Below, one piece after another: positions 1-8,305 of a DNA stretch of 64,000 nucleotides (position 1 is the first letter of the stretch; each line of letters opens with the position of its first letter). Under the pieces are notes generated by a model, which worked only from the letters and a program-made list of their open reading frames with translations, was not told the DNA's origin and made no database searches. The DNA is from Methanosarcinales archaeon Methan_01 (lineage in GTDB: Archaea; Halobacteriota; Methanosarcinia; Methanotrichales; Methanotrichaceae), in assembly GCA_001602645.1 (NCBI GenBank), contig LUYE01000013.1, positions 19,226-83,225 on the forward strand. The letters are read 5' to 3'. The translations under genes and the position numbers were made by a program.

Positions 1-194
1 AGGTCTGAGATCCACTCCAGCCCCGCCTCGCCGATCGTCTTGAAGGAGACCCCAGCGACCTGGACGGACCTGATGGGGATCAGTTGGTCGGCGCCGTAGA
101 TCTCGCCGAGGGCCACCAGGATCTCCATCGCCTTCCTGAGGCTCTCGCCGAGCTCCCCCTGGTACGCCCGCTCCTCCTCCCGCGATAGGTGCAT
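1..194 (-). CDS. Phosphomevalonate dehydratase large subunit (aconitase X), N-terminal part
   Basis: The gene runs off the left edge; only about 64 N-terminal residues are visible. They read like the start of archaeal aconitase X (DUF521): an N-terminal LSREEE segment, then AMEILVALGEIYGAD, then VAGVSFKTIGEAGLE. In that family this subunit, with a small swivelling partner, dehydrates phosphomevalonate in the modified archaeal mevalonate pathway to isoprenoid lipids. The ATG at 192-194 is preceded on the minus strand by a GGAAGAGG ribosome site and a TATA-like TTTTTATATC at about 215-227, so it probably has its own promoter downstream of the mtrH homologue. The family call rests on the N-terminus alone. 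Confidence 0.72.
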   Translation of the reverse strand, partial: MHLSREEERAYQGELGESLRKAMEILVALGEIYGADQLIPIRSVQVAGVSFKTIGEAGLEWISD

Positions 195-244
195 GTCCTC
201 TTCCTGGAGCCGGAGATATAAAAAGGCTCAGATCGGGTGGAAGC

Positions 245-1174
245 TCAGATCAGCCTCCCGATGGGATGTCCAGCTGCGGGCCAGACCTCCAGGTCCTTCG
301 CCGCCTCGGAGACGAGGATGTCGGTCATCGCAGCCACCGGGAAGACGATCCCAGCCCGCTCGATGGGGCCGTAAAGTACGAAGTCGCCTCCGGCCAGGAT
401 CTCGAGGCCAGCGGAGGCGGCGTCGCAGGCGCGCCGGGCGTTCGCCTCCCTCGATCGGAGCCACCGCCAGGAGGAGACGGCGTTGTGAATTCCCGAGCCC
501 GCGGGCAAACCGAACCTCGCCTTCGCGAGGACGGTGGCCCGCAGGGACCTACCTGCCCCGTCCCCCAGGGGGACGACGCCGGGGTCTATGAGGATGTTGT
601 TGATCTCGAGGCGGCGAGCGAGGTCGACGAGCCCCTCCTTCCGCCCCGGACCCCCCTCCGCCAGGGCCCGGATCGTCCCCTCCACGGTGGAGTCGGCGGG
701 GCTATAGCCGAGGAGGATGGCGGAGTCGACCTCGCCGTGGGCCAGGGCCACCTCCTCCTCGGGGGTGGTGGCGATGCCGATGCTGTTGTATATGCACCTG
801 TCAGCGAGGCCGATCTCCGAGACGAGCTCCGCCATGGCGATCCGCGTCCCCGCCTCGGCGGAGTCGAGGATCAGCGGGCCGGACCAGAGGCCGTCGACGA
901 ATTCGAGGTACCGGCCGAAGGCCTCTGGAGTTTTCGAGTAGAGGTGCAGAATTGCCGGGTTCCCCGTCTCCTCTGACAAGGCCCTCTGACGGCAGATCAG
1001 CTCCTCGGCCGTCAGCTCATCGAATAGACCCCGATCTTCATCCTCCACGATTCTCTGGCCCTGGTAAAATATCGTTCCGCAGAGGGCCGTCGGGTTCTCC
1101 CCTGGCTGCCCCCCGATCTTTACGCCGGCGACGTTCACCACCTCTTGATCTCTCGCAAACCTGAACAACTCCAC
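245..1174 (-). CDS. mtrH: MtrH-family methyltransferase (tetrahydromethanopterin S-methyltransferase subunit H homologue)
   Basis: This 309-residue protein follows MtrH along its whole length: VAGVKIGGQPGENPT near the start, GTIFYQGQ, LDSAEAGTR, CIYNSIG, LIDPGVVPLGDGAG, GLPAGSGIHN and a C-terminal AAGHPIGRLI. MtrH binds methyl-tetrahydromethanopterin (or methyl-tetrahydrosarcinapterin) and passes the methyl group to the corrinoid of MtrA in the membrane complex. No mtrEDCBAFG gene is nearby, so this looks like a stand-alone copy and may serve another corrinoid protein. The start is GTG with GAGGCG just upstream. It lies between uvrC and the aconitase X gene, all on the minus strand. The family is sure; the substrate is not. 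Confidence 0.85.
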   Translation of the reverse strand: MELFRFARDQEVVNVAGVKIGGQPGENPTALCGTIFYQGQRIVEDEDRGLFDELTAEELICRQRALSEETGNPAILHLYSKTPEAFGRYLEFVDGLWSGPLILDSAEAGTRIAMAELVSEIGLADRCIYNSIGIATTPEEEVALAHGEVDSAILLGYSPADSTVEGTIRALAEGGPGRKEGLVDLARRLEINNILIDPGVVPLGDGAGRSLRATVLAKARFGLPAGSGIHNAVSSWRWLRSREANARRACDAASAGLEILAGGDFVLYGPIERAGIVFPVAAMTDILVSEAAKDLEVWPAAGHPIGRLI

Positions 1175-1260
1175 CGCCTCGAACTCGTCAGAGCTTCAAC
1201 TCTATAGCCACGTCGCTCCTACCAGGCCAAAAAAGTTCGGATCGGCCTTCCTTCCGGGGG

Positions 1261-2811
1261 CTAAGCGTCGATCGCCTTCTTCTTCAGCAGTCGATGATAG
1301 GTGATGGCAAATCGATGGGCCTCGTCCCTCATCTCCTGAACGAAGAGGGAGGCCCTATCGTCTCTTTTGATCGGAAGAGGCCGGAGGCGGCCGGGGGCGT
1401 ATATCTCCTCCTCCCGCTTCGCGATGGAGATGACGGGCATGGTGAGGCCAAGCCTCCGGAGCTCCTGGGAGGCGGCAAAGAGCTGCCCCTTCCCGCCGTC
1501 GATGACGATCAGGTCGGGCATCTCCCCCCCCTCCACCTTCAGCCGGAGGTAGCGCCTCCTGACGATCTCGCCGATGGAGGCGAAGTCGTCGATCCCGTCG
1601 ACGGTCCTCACCTTGAAGCGGCGGTACCCCTTCTTGTCCGGCTGGCCTCCCCGGAACTGGACCATCGAGCCGACGGTGAAGCTTCCGGCGAGGTGGGAGA
1701 CGTCGAAGACCTCGACGACGTTCGGAGGCCCCGGGAGGGAGAGCGCCTCGGCGAGGGCGAGGAGCTTCTTTTTGTCGCCCAAGAACCGGACCGTTACGTT
1801 CTTCTCCGCCAGATCGAGGAGCTTCCTCTTCTCCCCCTGCTTCGGGACGGTGACCCGGACCCGTCTTCCTTTGATGTAGGAGAGGAAGTCGACGATGGAG
1901 TCGTCGAGGGCTTCACCCAGGATCAGCTCCTCGGGAGGCGTTTCCTCGGAGTAGTGCTGGACGAGGAACTCCTCAAGGAAGCTCTCGGTCCGGGGGAAGA
2001 CGTGCTCCTCCTTCCCCTCCAGGGTCCCCCGGTAGACCTTGAAGAGCATCAGGTAGACGGTCTCGCCGTCGACGATCCAGCTCAGGACGTCCTCGTCGTA
2101 CCTCTTGTCCCGCTCGATCTGCTGGCGCTCCTGGAGGCTCTCCAGGGCCCGGATCTCGTCCCGGAGCTCCATCGCCTGCTCGAACTCCCGCCGCTCCGAG
2201 AGGGCTGCCATCTCCTCCTTCAAGGAGCCGATCAGCTCCCGGGTCCTGCCCCGCAGGACCGCCTCGGCCCTCGCCACCCGCGCCCTGTACTCCGCGGGCG
2301 CGATCTTCCCGATGCAGGGGCCGGAGCAAAACCCCATGGAGTAGCGGAGGCACTCCCTCTTCGGAAGCCGCCTGCAGGTCCGCAGGCCAAAGGTCTTCCG
2401 GACGGCGGAGAGGACGAGGTCCCTCTCCCTCGCGGAGACGAAGGGGCCGAAGTAGCTGCCGCCGCCCGCTCGCAGGCGGGAGAGATGGATTCGGGGAAAC
2501 TCCTCGTCGGTGAGGTGGATCGAGGCGTATCGGGAGGAGTCCTTCAGCCGGACGTTGTACTTCGGCCAGTGCTTTTTGATGAGGGCGTTCTCGAGGAGCA
2601 GCGCCTCCACCTCGCTTTTGGTGACGATGAAGTCGAGGCCGCTCGCCGCCGAGACGAGGGCCGAGGTCTTGGGATCGAGCTCCCTCTTCTGGAAGTAGCT
2701 GGCGACCCTTTTTTTCAGGTCCCGCGCCTTTCCGACGTAGATGACGGCTCCCTCGTCGTCCTTGAAGAGGTAGCAGCCGGGGAGGTGGGGGAGGGGTTCG
2801 GGGTCGATCAT
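1261..2811 (-). CDS. uvrC: Excinuclease ABC subunit C (UvrC)
   Basis: UvrC makes the dual incisions around bulky DNA lesions bound by UvrAB. The N-terminus carries the GIY-YIG nuclease (LPGCYLFKDDEGAVIYVGKARDLKKRV), followed by a UVR-type segment at roughly residues 190-230 and the RNase H-like nuclease ending in ISIAKREEEIYAP and RDEAHRFAITYHRLLKKK. The protein stops right after that motif, so the C-terminal helix-hairpin-helix pair of bacterial UvrC (about 600 residues) is missing; about 516 residues fits shorter archaeal forms. The ATG at 2811 is preferred over the open-frame limit at 2862 because the next residues match the family N-terminus. Confidence 0.95.
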   Translation of the reverse strand: MIDPEPLPHLPGCYLFKDDEGAVIYVGKARDLKKRVASYFQKRELDPKTSALVSAASGLDFIVTKSEVEALLLENALIKKHWPKYNVRLKDSSRYASIHLTDEEFPRIHLSRLRAGGGSYFGPFVSARERDLVLSAVRKTFGLRTCRRLPKRECLRYSMGFCSGPCIGKIAPAEYRARVARAEAVLRGRTRELIGSLKEEMAALSERREFEQAMELRDEIRALESLQERQQIERDKRYDEDVLSWIVDGETVYLMLFKVYRGTLEGKEEHVFPRTESFLEEFLVQHYSEETPPEELILGEALDDSIVDFLSYIKGRRVRVTVPKQGEKRKLLDLAEKNVTVRFLGDKKKLLALAEALSLPGPPNVVEVFDVSHLAGSFTVGSMVQFRGGQPDKKGYRRFKVRTVDGIDDFASIGEIVRRRYLRLKVEGGEMPDLIVIDGGKGQLFAASQELRRLGLTMPVISIAKREEEIYAPGRLRPLPIKRDDRASLFVQEMRDEAHRFAITYHRLLKKKAIDA

Positions 2812-3116
2812 GGGGCTATCTGGCTTTTGTCGGCGGCGATCATTGAAAGCTTCTCCGGTCAAACCGGGGACCCTCGGGGGTGTGGATAGGTGGATCTGAC
2901 GGATCCGGCCGCTGGAAGCCTTTTTCCAGCCTCAAGCCGGACGGGCTGCGGCGATGGCAGCCGTTTCGGCGTCCCCCGCAGGGCTCGGTCGAGGGCGCCC
3001 TGGGATCGATCGTCCGGGTGCTTCACGGCATGGTTTTTGGAGTGGCGAGATGATCCGCTCGCCTGAGGCAGCGGCGGAAATGGCGTTGATGGCGCTTATC
3101 CTCCTCATCGTTAACG
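2812..3116. other. Intergenic region between uvrC and a membrane protein gene
   Basis: About 300 bases of GC-rich sequence between divergently read genes. It should hold the promoters for uvrC (leftwards) and for the gene at 3117 (rightwards). Short open frames here have no family features and look like chance. I see no RNA gene, clear inverted repeat or operator. Confidence 0.4.
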
Positions 3117-3557
3117 GTGATGAGCCAGACCCTGCCGGCTAAAGACGTATATACGAGCAAGGAGGGAGGAGGAAGCACGTCCTCATTGCTGGATGCTTTA
3201 GCCGAAAGGATCATAGCGCGTCTCGTCGGGCCGATGAGCCTTCGATTCGTATTTCAACCACTGGTAGCGGTGCTGCTGGGGATACGCGACGGGGCGATGG
3301 ATGCAAAGGCGGGCGAACCGCCGTTCATCATTGATCTGATCATCGACCGTGGTAACCGAAGGACCAAACTTGCGGGAGTTCTCAAGTCTCTCTTCAAGAC
3401 GATCATCATAGCAACCGTCTTCGATATGATCGCTCAATACCTCATCTTCGATCAGGTCCGCGTCATCCCGGCGATTATAGTCGGCGTATTCCTCCTCACC
3501 GCCCCTTATTCTCTGGCCAGGGGGATGACCAACAGGATTCTTACTGTAAGAAGATAA
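3117..3557 (+). CDS. Small conserved membrane protein of unknown function
   Basis: This 146-residue protein has a soluble N-terminal stretch, a conserved-looking block GPMSLRFVFQPLVAVLLGIRDG at about residues 38-59, a charged segment, and two hydrophobic helices near the C-terminus (LFKTIIIATVFDMIAQYLIF and VIPAIIVGVFLLTAPYSLA). Proteins of similar plan, starting with SLRFxxQPL...IRDG, occur in many bacteria as uncharacterised inner-membrane proteins, so this may be a transferred gene. The start could also be the internal ATG at 3120 or 3234. Neighbours give no functional clue. Confidence 0.6.
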   Translation: MMSQTLPAKDVYTSKEGGGSTSSLLDALAERIIARLVGPMSLRFVFQPLVAVLLGIRDGAMDAKAGEPPFIIDLIIDRGNRRTKLAGVLKSLFKTIIIATVFDMIAQYLIFDQVRVIPAIIVGVFLLTAPYSLARGMTNRILTVRR

Positions 3558-3683
3558 GACGATCGGATAAAAGTCTGGAATCAACGCGATTGTAGCAGTC
3601 TTGCAAGCCGTCTCCGGAGTTCTTCTTATCCCTTGCATTTCAGTTGCTCATCGTATGATCGACGGCAATAGTTCTGGATTCTG

Positions 3684-3860
3684 TCAAGCTTCTCCGTCTT
3701 CAAGGATATCCTTCAAGTGGAGTGATATCGCGTCCTCCACGTTCTCCAGGGCCTCTTCGTAAGCGTCTCCCTGAGTGTAGCAGCCCTGAAGCTCGGGACA
3801 GAAGGCGAAGTACCCGTCCTTGTCCTTCTCGATCACCACGGAGAAGCGATAATTCTTCAT
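3684..3860 (-). CDS. HicB-family antitoxin-like protein (short)
   Basis: A 58-residue protein starting MKNYRFSVVIEKDKDGYFAF, with CPELQGCYTQGDAYEEALENV in the middle and DAISLHLKDIL at the end. This is the compact HicB fold (partial RNase H) without a C-terminal DNA-binding domain. HicB normally neutralises HicA, an mRNA interferase. No intact hicA lies next to it, so it appears to be an orphan antitoxin or a pair member whose toxin was lost. A hicA-like remnant lies just upstream (3941-4006). The call is from sequence pattern and is fairly firm. Confidence 0.82.
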   Translation of the reverse strand: MKNYRFSVVIEKDKDGYFAFCPELQGCYTQGDAYEEALENVEDAISLHLKDILEDGEA

Positions 3861-3940
3861 TCATCCACCATCTGTGCTTTTCAGATTCAAGTTTATACCT
3901 GGAAAGGAGCCGATAAATACCTATCTTTTCATGGATTCGA

Positions 3941-4006
3941 TGGGCCATCCTGTGATTTATAAGGACTCTTAAATCCCAGGGCGTGTAACCGCCTAATCAG
4001 CTCATT
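3941..4006 (-). pseudogene. Possible hicA toxin remnant
   Basis: Read on the minus strand, a short open stretch gives NELIRRLHALGFKSPYKS followed by unrelated residues and a stop; a stop codon also lies immediately upstream. The pattern ELI-RRL-ALGF--PY is typical of the N-terminus of HicA toxins, where a GG-H motif normally follows. That motif and the rest of the double-stranded RNA-binding-like fold are gone. It sits directly downstream of the HicB-like gene at 4038-4289, the usual hicB-hicA order, which supports a decayed pair. It is very short, so chance similarity cannot be excluded. Confidence 0.35.
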
Positions 4007-4037
4007 TCAGGAGGCTGGCGAAAGCCGGGACGTGATT

Positions 4038-4289
4038 CTAAGCTTCTACCGGCGCCTCCGGCACTTCGATCTCATACCCCCCGATAGCGGGCATGGGAAG
4101 ATCAAACCGCAGGCTGAAAGCTATCCAGTCTTCTATAGCGAGCCTCAAGTTCTCGCGGCACTCGACCTCGGTCTTGCCGCTTGCCCAGACGCCATTCAAC
4201 TCCGGCACCTCACCGTAATAGGGCTCTTCATCATCGATGACCTCGTAGACCGCCCTGGACATCGCCGCCTGGATGTACTCGCAGAACAT
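4038..4289 (-). CDS. HicB-family antitoxin-like protein
   Basis: An 83-residue frame; the likely functional start is the second methionine (MSRAVYEVID), giving 74 residues. The sequence EEPYYGEVPELNGVWASGKTEVE followed by CRENLRLAIEDWIAF matches HicB antitoxins, with a short acidic tail ending EVPEAPVEA. In this family the protein binds and blocks the HicA RNA-cleaving toxin and often represses its own promoter. The downstream space holds only a degraded hicA-like fragment, so the toxin seems lost. It is the second HicB-like gene within 600 bases. Confidence 0.8.
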   Translation of the reverse strand: MFCEYIQAAMSRAVYEVIDDEEPYYGEVPELNGVWASGKTEVECRENLRLAIEDWIAFSLRFDLPMPAIGGYEIEVPEAPVEA

Positions 4290-4434
4290 ATCAAGATCTT
4301 ATTTGACGGTCCGAGATATAAATCAGTTCTTCTTCGACAGGGTGATCCGTGGTCGCTCAGGCCGGAAAGCCTCCATCAAGAAGCCGGCACAGCTCTTCCA
4401 TGCCACCAGAGCGGCTCACCTTTGCCCTCCCGCC

Positions 4435-5028
4435 CTAAGGCGGAAACCGCCTCGCCACCATCTCCCGCACCTCCCCAAGCCACCCCCGCCTCTCCTCCTG
4501 GGTGCTGGTCACCACTACGGAAAACGTCCTCCGGCGGACGTCGTCGACGCCGCAGAGGCCGAAGACGCACCTCTTCCAGAGCGCCTCCAGGGGGTCGCCG
4601 AAGGCCGCAAGCTCCCGCTCCTCCGGGGTGTTGGAGGTGTTGAAGACGAGGGCGGACCTCGCCCGCAAAAGGCCGATCGGGACGCCCTCGCCGCCATCCC
4701 CCTCGACGAACTCGTAGGCTACGCCGGGCCTGATAACCCGGTCGACCCATCCCTTCAGGATCGCCGGAGGCTGACCCCACCAGTTGGGGTGGACGATGAC
4801 GATCCCGTCGGCGGCGGCGATCTCGTCGCAGTATCTCTGGACGACGGGATCGACCGGGCCGTCCCTGGGGATCTCGGGGCCGGGAAGTATGGGGTCGAAC
4901 CTCTCGGCGTAGAGGTCGTGGAAGGAGACGTCGTGGCCGTTTTGGGTCAGCGCCTCCACCGCCGCCTCCGCTATGGCGTGGTTGAAGCTTCCGGGTTCGG
5001 GGTGGCCGAGGATCACTGAAATTCTCAT
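4435..5028 (-). CDS. NAD(P)H-dependent quinone/FMN oxidoreductase, flavodoxin-like fold
   Basis: The 197-residue protein has the FMN-binding start MRISVILGHPEPGSFNHAIA, then the HPNWWGQPPAILKGWVDRV segment typical of the NQO1/MdaB/KefF group (Flavodoxin_2). These soluble enzymes make two-electron reductions of quinones or other acceptors with NAD(P)H. The length matches the family. It is followed to the left by an unrelated tail of intergenic DNA and shares no operon with its neighbours. The physiological acceptor is unknown. Confidence 0.88.
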   Translation of the reverse strand: MRISVILGHPEPGSFNHAIAEAAVEALTQNGHDVSFHDLYAERFDPILPGPEIPRDGPVDPVVQRYCDEIAAADGIVIVHPNWWGQPPAILKGWVDRVIRPGVAYEFVEGDGGEGVPIGLLRARSALVFNTSNTPEERELAAFGDPLEALWKRCVFGLCGVDDVRRRTFSVVVTSTQEERRGWLGEVREMVARRFPP

Positions 5029-5154
5029 GGGCTTTTAAAAGTGAGCGGATTTATCTTAAGCTTTGTTTTCTGTTGGAAAAGCCTTTGAGGGCGATGGCGG
5101 AGGCGCGGCCCCGGCGCCGATGGCCTCCGGCCCCTCGATCCCGCCCATAATCCC

Positions 5155-5709
5155 TTACTTCTTCTCGGGAACCTTCGCCTGCTCGTAGGCGAGGATCGAG
5201 GCCTTGGCGTGGACCCGGACGAAGGGGCTCTCGTCCTCCTCGGCCGCCCTCTTCAGGATCCCCAGAGACTTCTCGTCCATCATCTCGCCGAGAACCCAGG
5301 CCGCGCCGCCCCGGATCTCCTCGTTCGTCTCCTTATTCAGAAGGAGTTCTGCCATCCTGTCCTGAACCAGCTCTTTTCCCATGGCAGCAAGCCCCACCAT
5401 GGCGTTGGCCTTGACGACGTCCTCGGGATCCTTGAGGGCGGAGACGAGGGGCTCCACCGCCTCCTGCCCGCCCTTCTTGGCGAGGGCGTTGACGGCGTTC
5501 GCCCTCAGAAGCATGTTCCCCTCCTTGGAGATGACCTCGGCGAGCTTCTCGACCGGCCATGTGGCGTCGGGGAGGTTCTCGGGGACCTCGGGGCCCGCCA
5601 GGGCGTCGATCGCCTCCGTCTCGCCGAGGGGGACCGCCTTCTGCTTCTCCTTCTTCGCCTTCTCCGCGGTCGCCTTCTTCTCCTTCTTCGCCTTCTTCGC
5701 TTCTGCCAT
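5155..5709 (-). CDS. HEAT-repeat protein with lysine-rich N-terminus
   Basis: This 184-residue protein begins with a highly charged MAEAKKAKKEKKATAEK-type tail of about 28 residues. Three to four HEAT repeats follow, visible as AVNALAKKGGQEAVEPLVSALKDPEDVVKANAMVGLAAMG and GGAAWVLGEMMDEKSLGILKRAAEEDES. HEAT repeats form a curved protein-binding scaffold; no catalytic motif is present. The basic tail may contact nucleic acid, which is inference. It lies 17 bases downstream of iorB on the same strand and could be co-transcribed with the ior operon. Confidence 0.8.
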   Translation of the reverse strand: MAEAKKAKKEKKATAEKAKKEKQKAVPLGETEAIDALAGPEVPENLPDATWPVEKLAEVISKEGNMLLRANAVNALAKKGGQEAVEPLVSALKDPEDVVKANAMVGLAAMGKELVQDRMAELLLNKETNEEIRGGAAWVLGEMMDEKSLGILKRAAEEDESPFVRVHAKASILAYEQAKVPEKK

Positions 5710-5726
5710 GGACTTTTGAATGAAGC

Positions 5727-6314
5727 CTATTCTACTTCAATTTTTCCAAGTTCGAAGGCCTTCCTGTTGATATCCAAAAACTTTGCTGGGACCGACTCCG
5801 TTAGCGCCTCCAAGAGGGTTGCCCCTCCTATTGGCAGGTACCTCGCGAGGCCCCCCAGCATCACCACGTTCGTCGCCTGGGGGCTTCCCGCCCTCGCCGC
5901 AAGGCCGGTGGCGTCTATGGCCCTGACCATCGAGGCGATCCCCCGAAGGAGGTCGAGGATCTCCTCGACGGCGGGGTAGCTGGCCTGGCCAGTGGTGACG
6001 GTTATGGGGAGGACGGGCGTTGTATTGACCAGGGCGACCCCCTCTGGAGAGAGGTAGTGGGCATACCTCAGGCCTTCTGCCGGCTCCATCGCCAGGAGGA
6101 CGTCGGCGCTCCCCGGGGATATCATGGCGCTGTACCGGCAGCCGACCCTGATGTGATTGATGACGCTGCCGCCCCGCTGGGCCATCCCGTGGGTCTCGAC
6201 CCCCCGGACCGAGAGCCCCTCCTTCAGGGCGGCCCTGCCGATGATCTCGGATATCAGGATCACGCCCTGGCCGCCGACTCCGACGACGACGACGTCGCAT
6301 TCCGAGGTTCTCAT
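5727..6314 (-). CDS. iorB: Indolepyruvate:ferredoxin oxidoreductase beta subunit, copy 1
   Basis: The gamma-type 2-oxoacid oxidoreductase domain is clear: VVVVGVGGQGVILISEIIGRAALKEG near the N-terminus, then VETHGMAQRGGSVINHIR and FELGKIEVE at the end. With IorA it forms an enzyme that oxidatively decarboxylates aryl pyruvates (indole-, phenyl-, 4-hydroxyphenylpyruvate) to aryl-acetyl-CoA with ferredoxin as acceptor, and can run in reverse for aromatic amino acid synthesis. The start at 6314 overlaps the iorA stop (ATGA), which favours it over the upstream methionine at 6344 and shows translational coupling. Confidence 0.93.
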   Translation of the reverse strand: MRTSECDVVVVGVGGQGVILISEIIGRAALKEGLSVRGVETHGMAQRGGSVINHIRVGCRYSAMISPGSADVLLAMEPAEGLRYAHYLSPEGVALVNTTPVLPITVTTGQASYPAVEEILDLLRGIASMVRAIDATGLAARAGSPQATNVVMLGGLARYLPIGGATLLEALTESVPAKFLDINRKAFELGKIEVE

Positions 6315-8104
6315 CTCACCACCTCCATCGCCCCCGCGGGGCATATCTCAGCGCAGACCCCGCAGCCGGTGCAGAGGGCGTTGATCCTCGCGACCTTTCC
6401 GTCGAACTCGATGGCGGGGCAGCCGAACCTGACGCAGACCTTGCACCCGCTGCACTTCTCGACGTCGACGGCGAGCCGAGGCCGCCGGACCCCGGCCCTG
6501 ATGGCACTGATGACACAAGGCCTCCTCGCCACCACCACCGAGAGGCCGGGATAGGCCTTCGCCCTCTCGAAGGTCGCGATGGTGGATTCTAGGTCGTAGG
6601 GGTCGGTGGTCTCGACGAAGCCTGCGCCCAGGGATCGGCAGATCTCCTCCAGGGAGAGGGGGGGCGAGGGGTCGCCGGCGGCCGTAGCCCCCGAGCCGGG
6701 ATGGGGCTGGTGGCCGGTCATGGCGGTGATGGAGTTGTCGAGGATCGCGACCGTCATCCGAGCCCCGTTGTAGGCGGCGTTGAGAAGGCCCGTCAGCCCC
6801 GCGTGGAGGAAGGTGGAGTCCCCGAGGACGGCGCATATCGGCCTCTCCTCGCCCCCGAACCTGATTCCGGCGCCGACGGTGATGCTCGCCCCCATGCATA
6901 GGCAGGTGTCGACGGTCCCCATCCCCACCCCCATGGTGTAGCAGCCGATGTCGTTTGGAAAGATCGCTTCCTTCCCGAAGGCCTTGATCATGGCATAGTA
7001 GGCGGCCCGGTGGCTGCATCCCGGACAGAGGGCAGGAGGCCTCGACGGGAGGATCGAGAGGGCCTCGGGGCAGAGGGACGGAGCCGCCCTCTGCCGTAGG
7101 TCGATCATCTCGGAGATGGCGTTTATGACGGTGAGGGGGTCCAGCTCTCCGACGGCGGGGACGTGCCCCGACCTCTTACCCAGGATCTGGACGTCGGGGT
7201 TCCTCTCCTTCGCCACCATCTCGACGAGCTCCTCGACTACCGGGTCCATCTCCTCGACGACCAGGACCCGGTCGACCCTCTCCAGGAAGTCCCCGACTAT
7301 CTTCCTCGGGAGGGGGTAGGTCCCGATCCTCAGGAGGGAGAGGTCCGCCTCCATTCCTGCGATCGCCTCCTCGGCGTAGAGCCCCGAGATCCCCGAGGCG
7401 ATGACTCCAACCTCGCCCCTCATCTCTGCCCTGTTCCACGCCTCTTTTGCGAGGGCCGCCTCGATCCCAGGCTGCTTATCGAGGAGCTCGACGTGCAGTG
7501 GCCGCGCGTGGGCCGGGAGGGCGACCCTCCTCGCGGGGTCCTTCTCGAAGCCCGGCTTGTCCCTCCTCTCCTCAGGTGGGCCCACCTCCACGTCGGCCCT
7601 GGCATGGGAGACCCTCGTCGTCGGCCTCAGCATCACGGGAACCCCGAACTCCTCCGATAGGCTGAAGGCCCGGAGGGTCATATCCCTCGCCTCCTGGGGG
7701 TCGGCGGGGTCGAGGCATGGGACCCGGGCGAATTGGGCATATCGGCGGGAGTCCTGCTCGTTCTGGGAGGAGTGGCAGTAGGGGTCGTCGGCGACGCAGG
7801 CGACAAACCCGCCCCCGGCCCCGAGGTATGCCAGGGTCATGAAGGGGTCTGCGGCGACGTTGAGGCCGACGTGCTTCATGGTGACGGCAGCTCGGGCACC
7901 GGTCCAGGAGGCACCGATCGCCACCTCCATGGCCACCTTCTCGTTCACAGACCATTCGACGTGGATCCCCCGCTCTTTTGCAAGGGGGGCGAGGTAGTCC
8001 ACGATCTCGGAGGAGGGGGTCCCGGGGTAGCCGGAGACGACCCCCGCCCCAGCCTCCAGGATGCCCTTGGCGATGGCGACATTTCCCAGCAGATATTCTC
8101 TCAA
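6311..8104 (-). CDS. iorA: Indolepyruvate:ferredoxin oxidoreductase alpha subunit, copy 1
   Basis: This 597-residue protein holds the pyrimidine-binding domain (GYPGTPSSEIVDYL), the thiamine-diphosphate domain (LCPGCSHRAAYYA, then GDSTFLHAGLTGLLNAAYN and DNSITAMTGHQPHPG), and two C-terminal 4Fe-4S motifs, one irregular (CSGCKVCVRFGCP) and one CTGCGVCAEICP. It catalyses CoA-dependent oxidation of aryl pyruvates together with IorB. The only suitable start is TTG at 8104 (LREYLLGNVAIAKG). The second copy at 37.8 kb can also be read from a TTG at the matching place. It forms a two-gene operon with iorB. Confidence 0.94.
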   Translation of the reverse strand: MREYLLGNVAIAKGILEAGAGVVSGYPGTPSSEIVDYLAPLAKERGIHVEWSVNEKVAMEVAIGASWTGARAAVTMKHVGLNVAADPFMTLAYLGAGGGFVACVADDPYCHSSQNEQDSRRYAQFARVPCLDPADPQEARDMTLRAFSLSEEFGVPVMLRPTTRVSHARADVEVGPPEERRDKPGFEKDPARRVALPAHARPLHVELLDKQPGIEAALAKEAWNRAEMRGEVGVIASGISGLYAEEAIAGMEADLSLLRIGTYPLPRKIVGDFLERVDRVLVVEEMDPVVEELVEMVAKERNPDVQILGKRSGHVPAVGELDPLTVINAISEMIDLRQRAAPSLCPEALSILPSRPPALCPGCSHRAAYYAMIKAFGKEAIFPNDIGCYTMGVGMGTVDTCLCMGASITVGAGIRFGGEERPICAVLGDSTFLHAGLTGLLNAAYNGARMTVAILDNSITAMTGHQPHPGSGATAAGDPSPPLSLEEICRSLGAGFVETTDPYDLESTIATFERAKAYPGLSVVVARRPCVISAIRAGVRRPRLAVDVEKCSGCKVCVRFGCPAIEFDGKVARINALCTGCGVCAEICPAGAMEVVR

Positions 8105-8305
8105 GATGAAGACCGTCCTTCTAGTTTTATCGTCCGCGAGGCGGATAGATGGCGTTCAATAATCGTCCGGAGAGGGGTGATCGCCCCTTCGATAAAGCCG
8201 TTTCGAGGCCGGACTGACGGTCTGGGCGCCGACGGTCCCGGCCGAGGGAGCTGGACCAAAAGATTATTCGTCCTGTGGCTCCCAGGAGGATGAGGAGGAA
8301 TCTTC

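Noticed and set aside
1294..2889. 531-codon open frame opposite uvrC
   Set aside because: It is the antisense shadow of uvrC in GC-rich DNA; the product is Asp/Leu/Glu low-complexity with no family motif.
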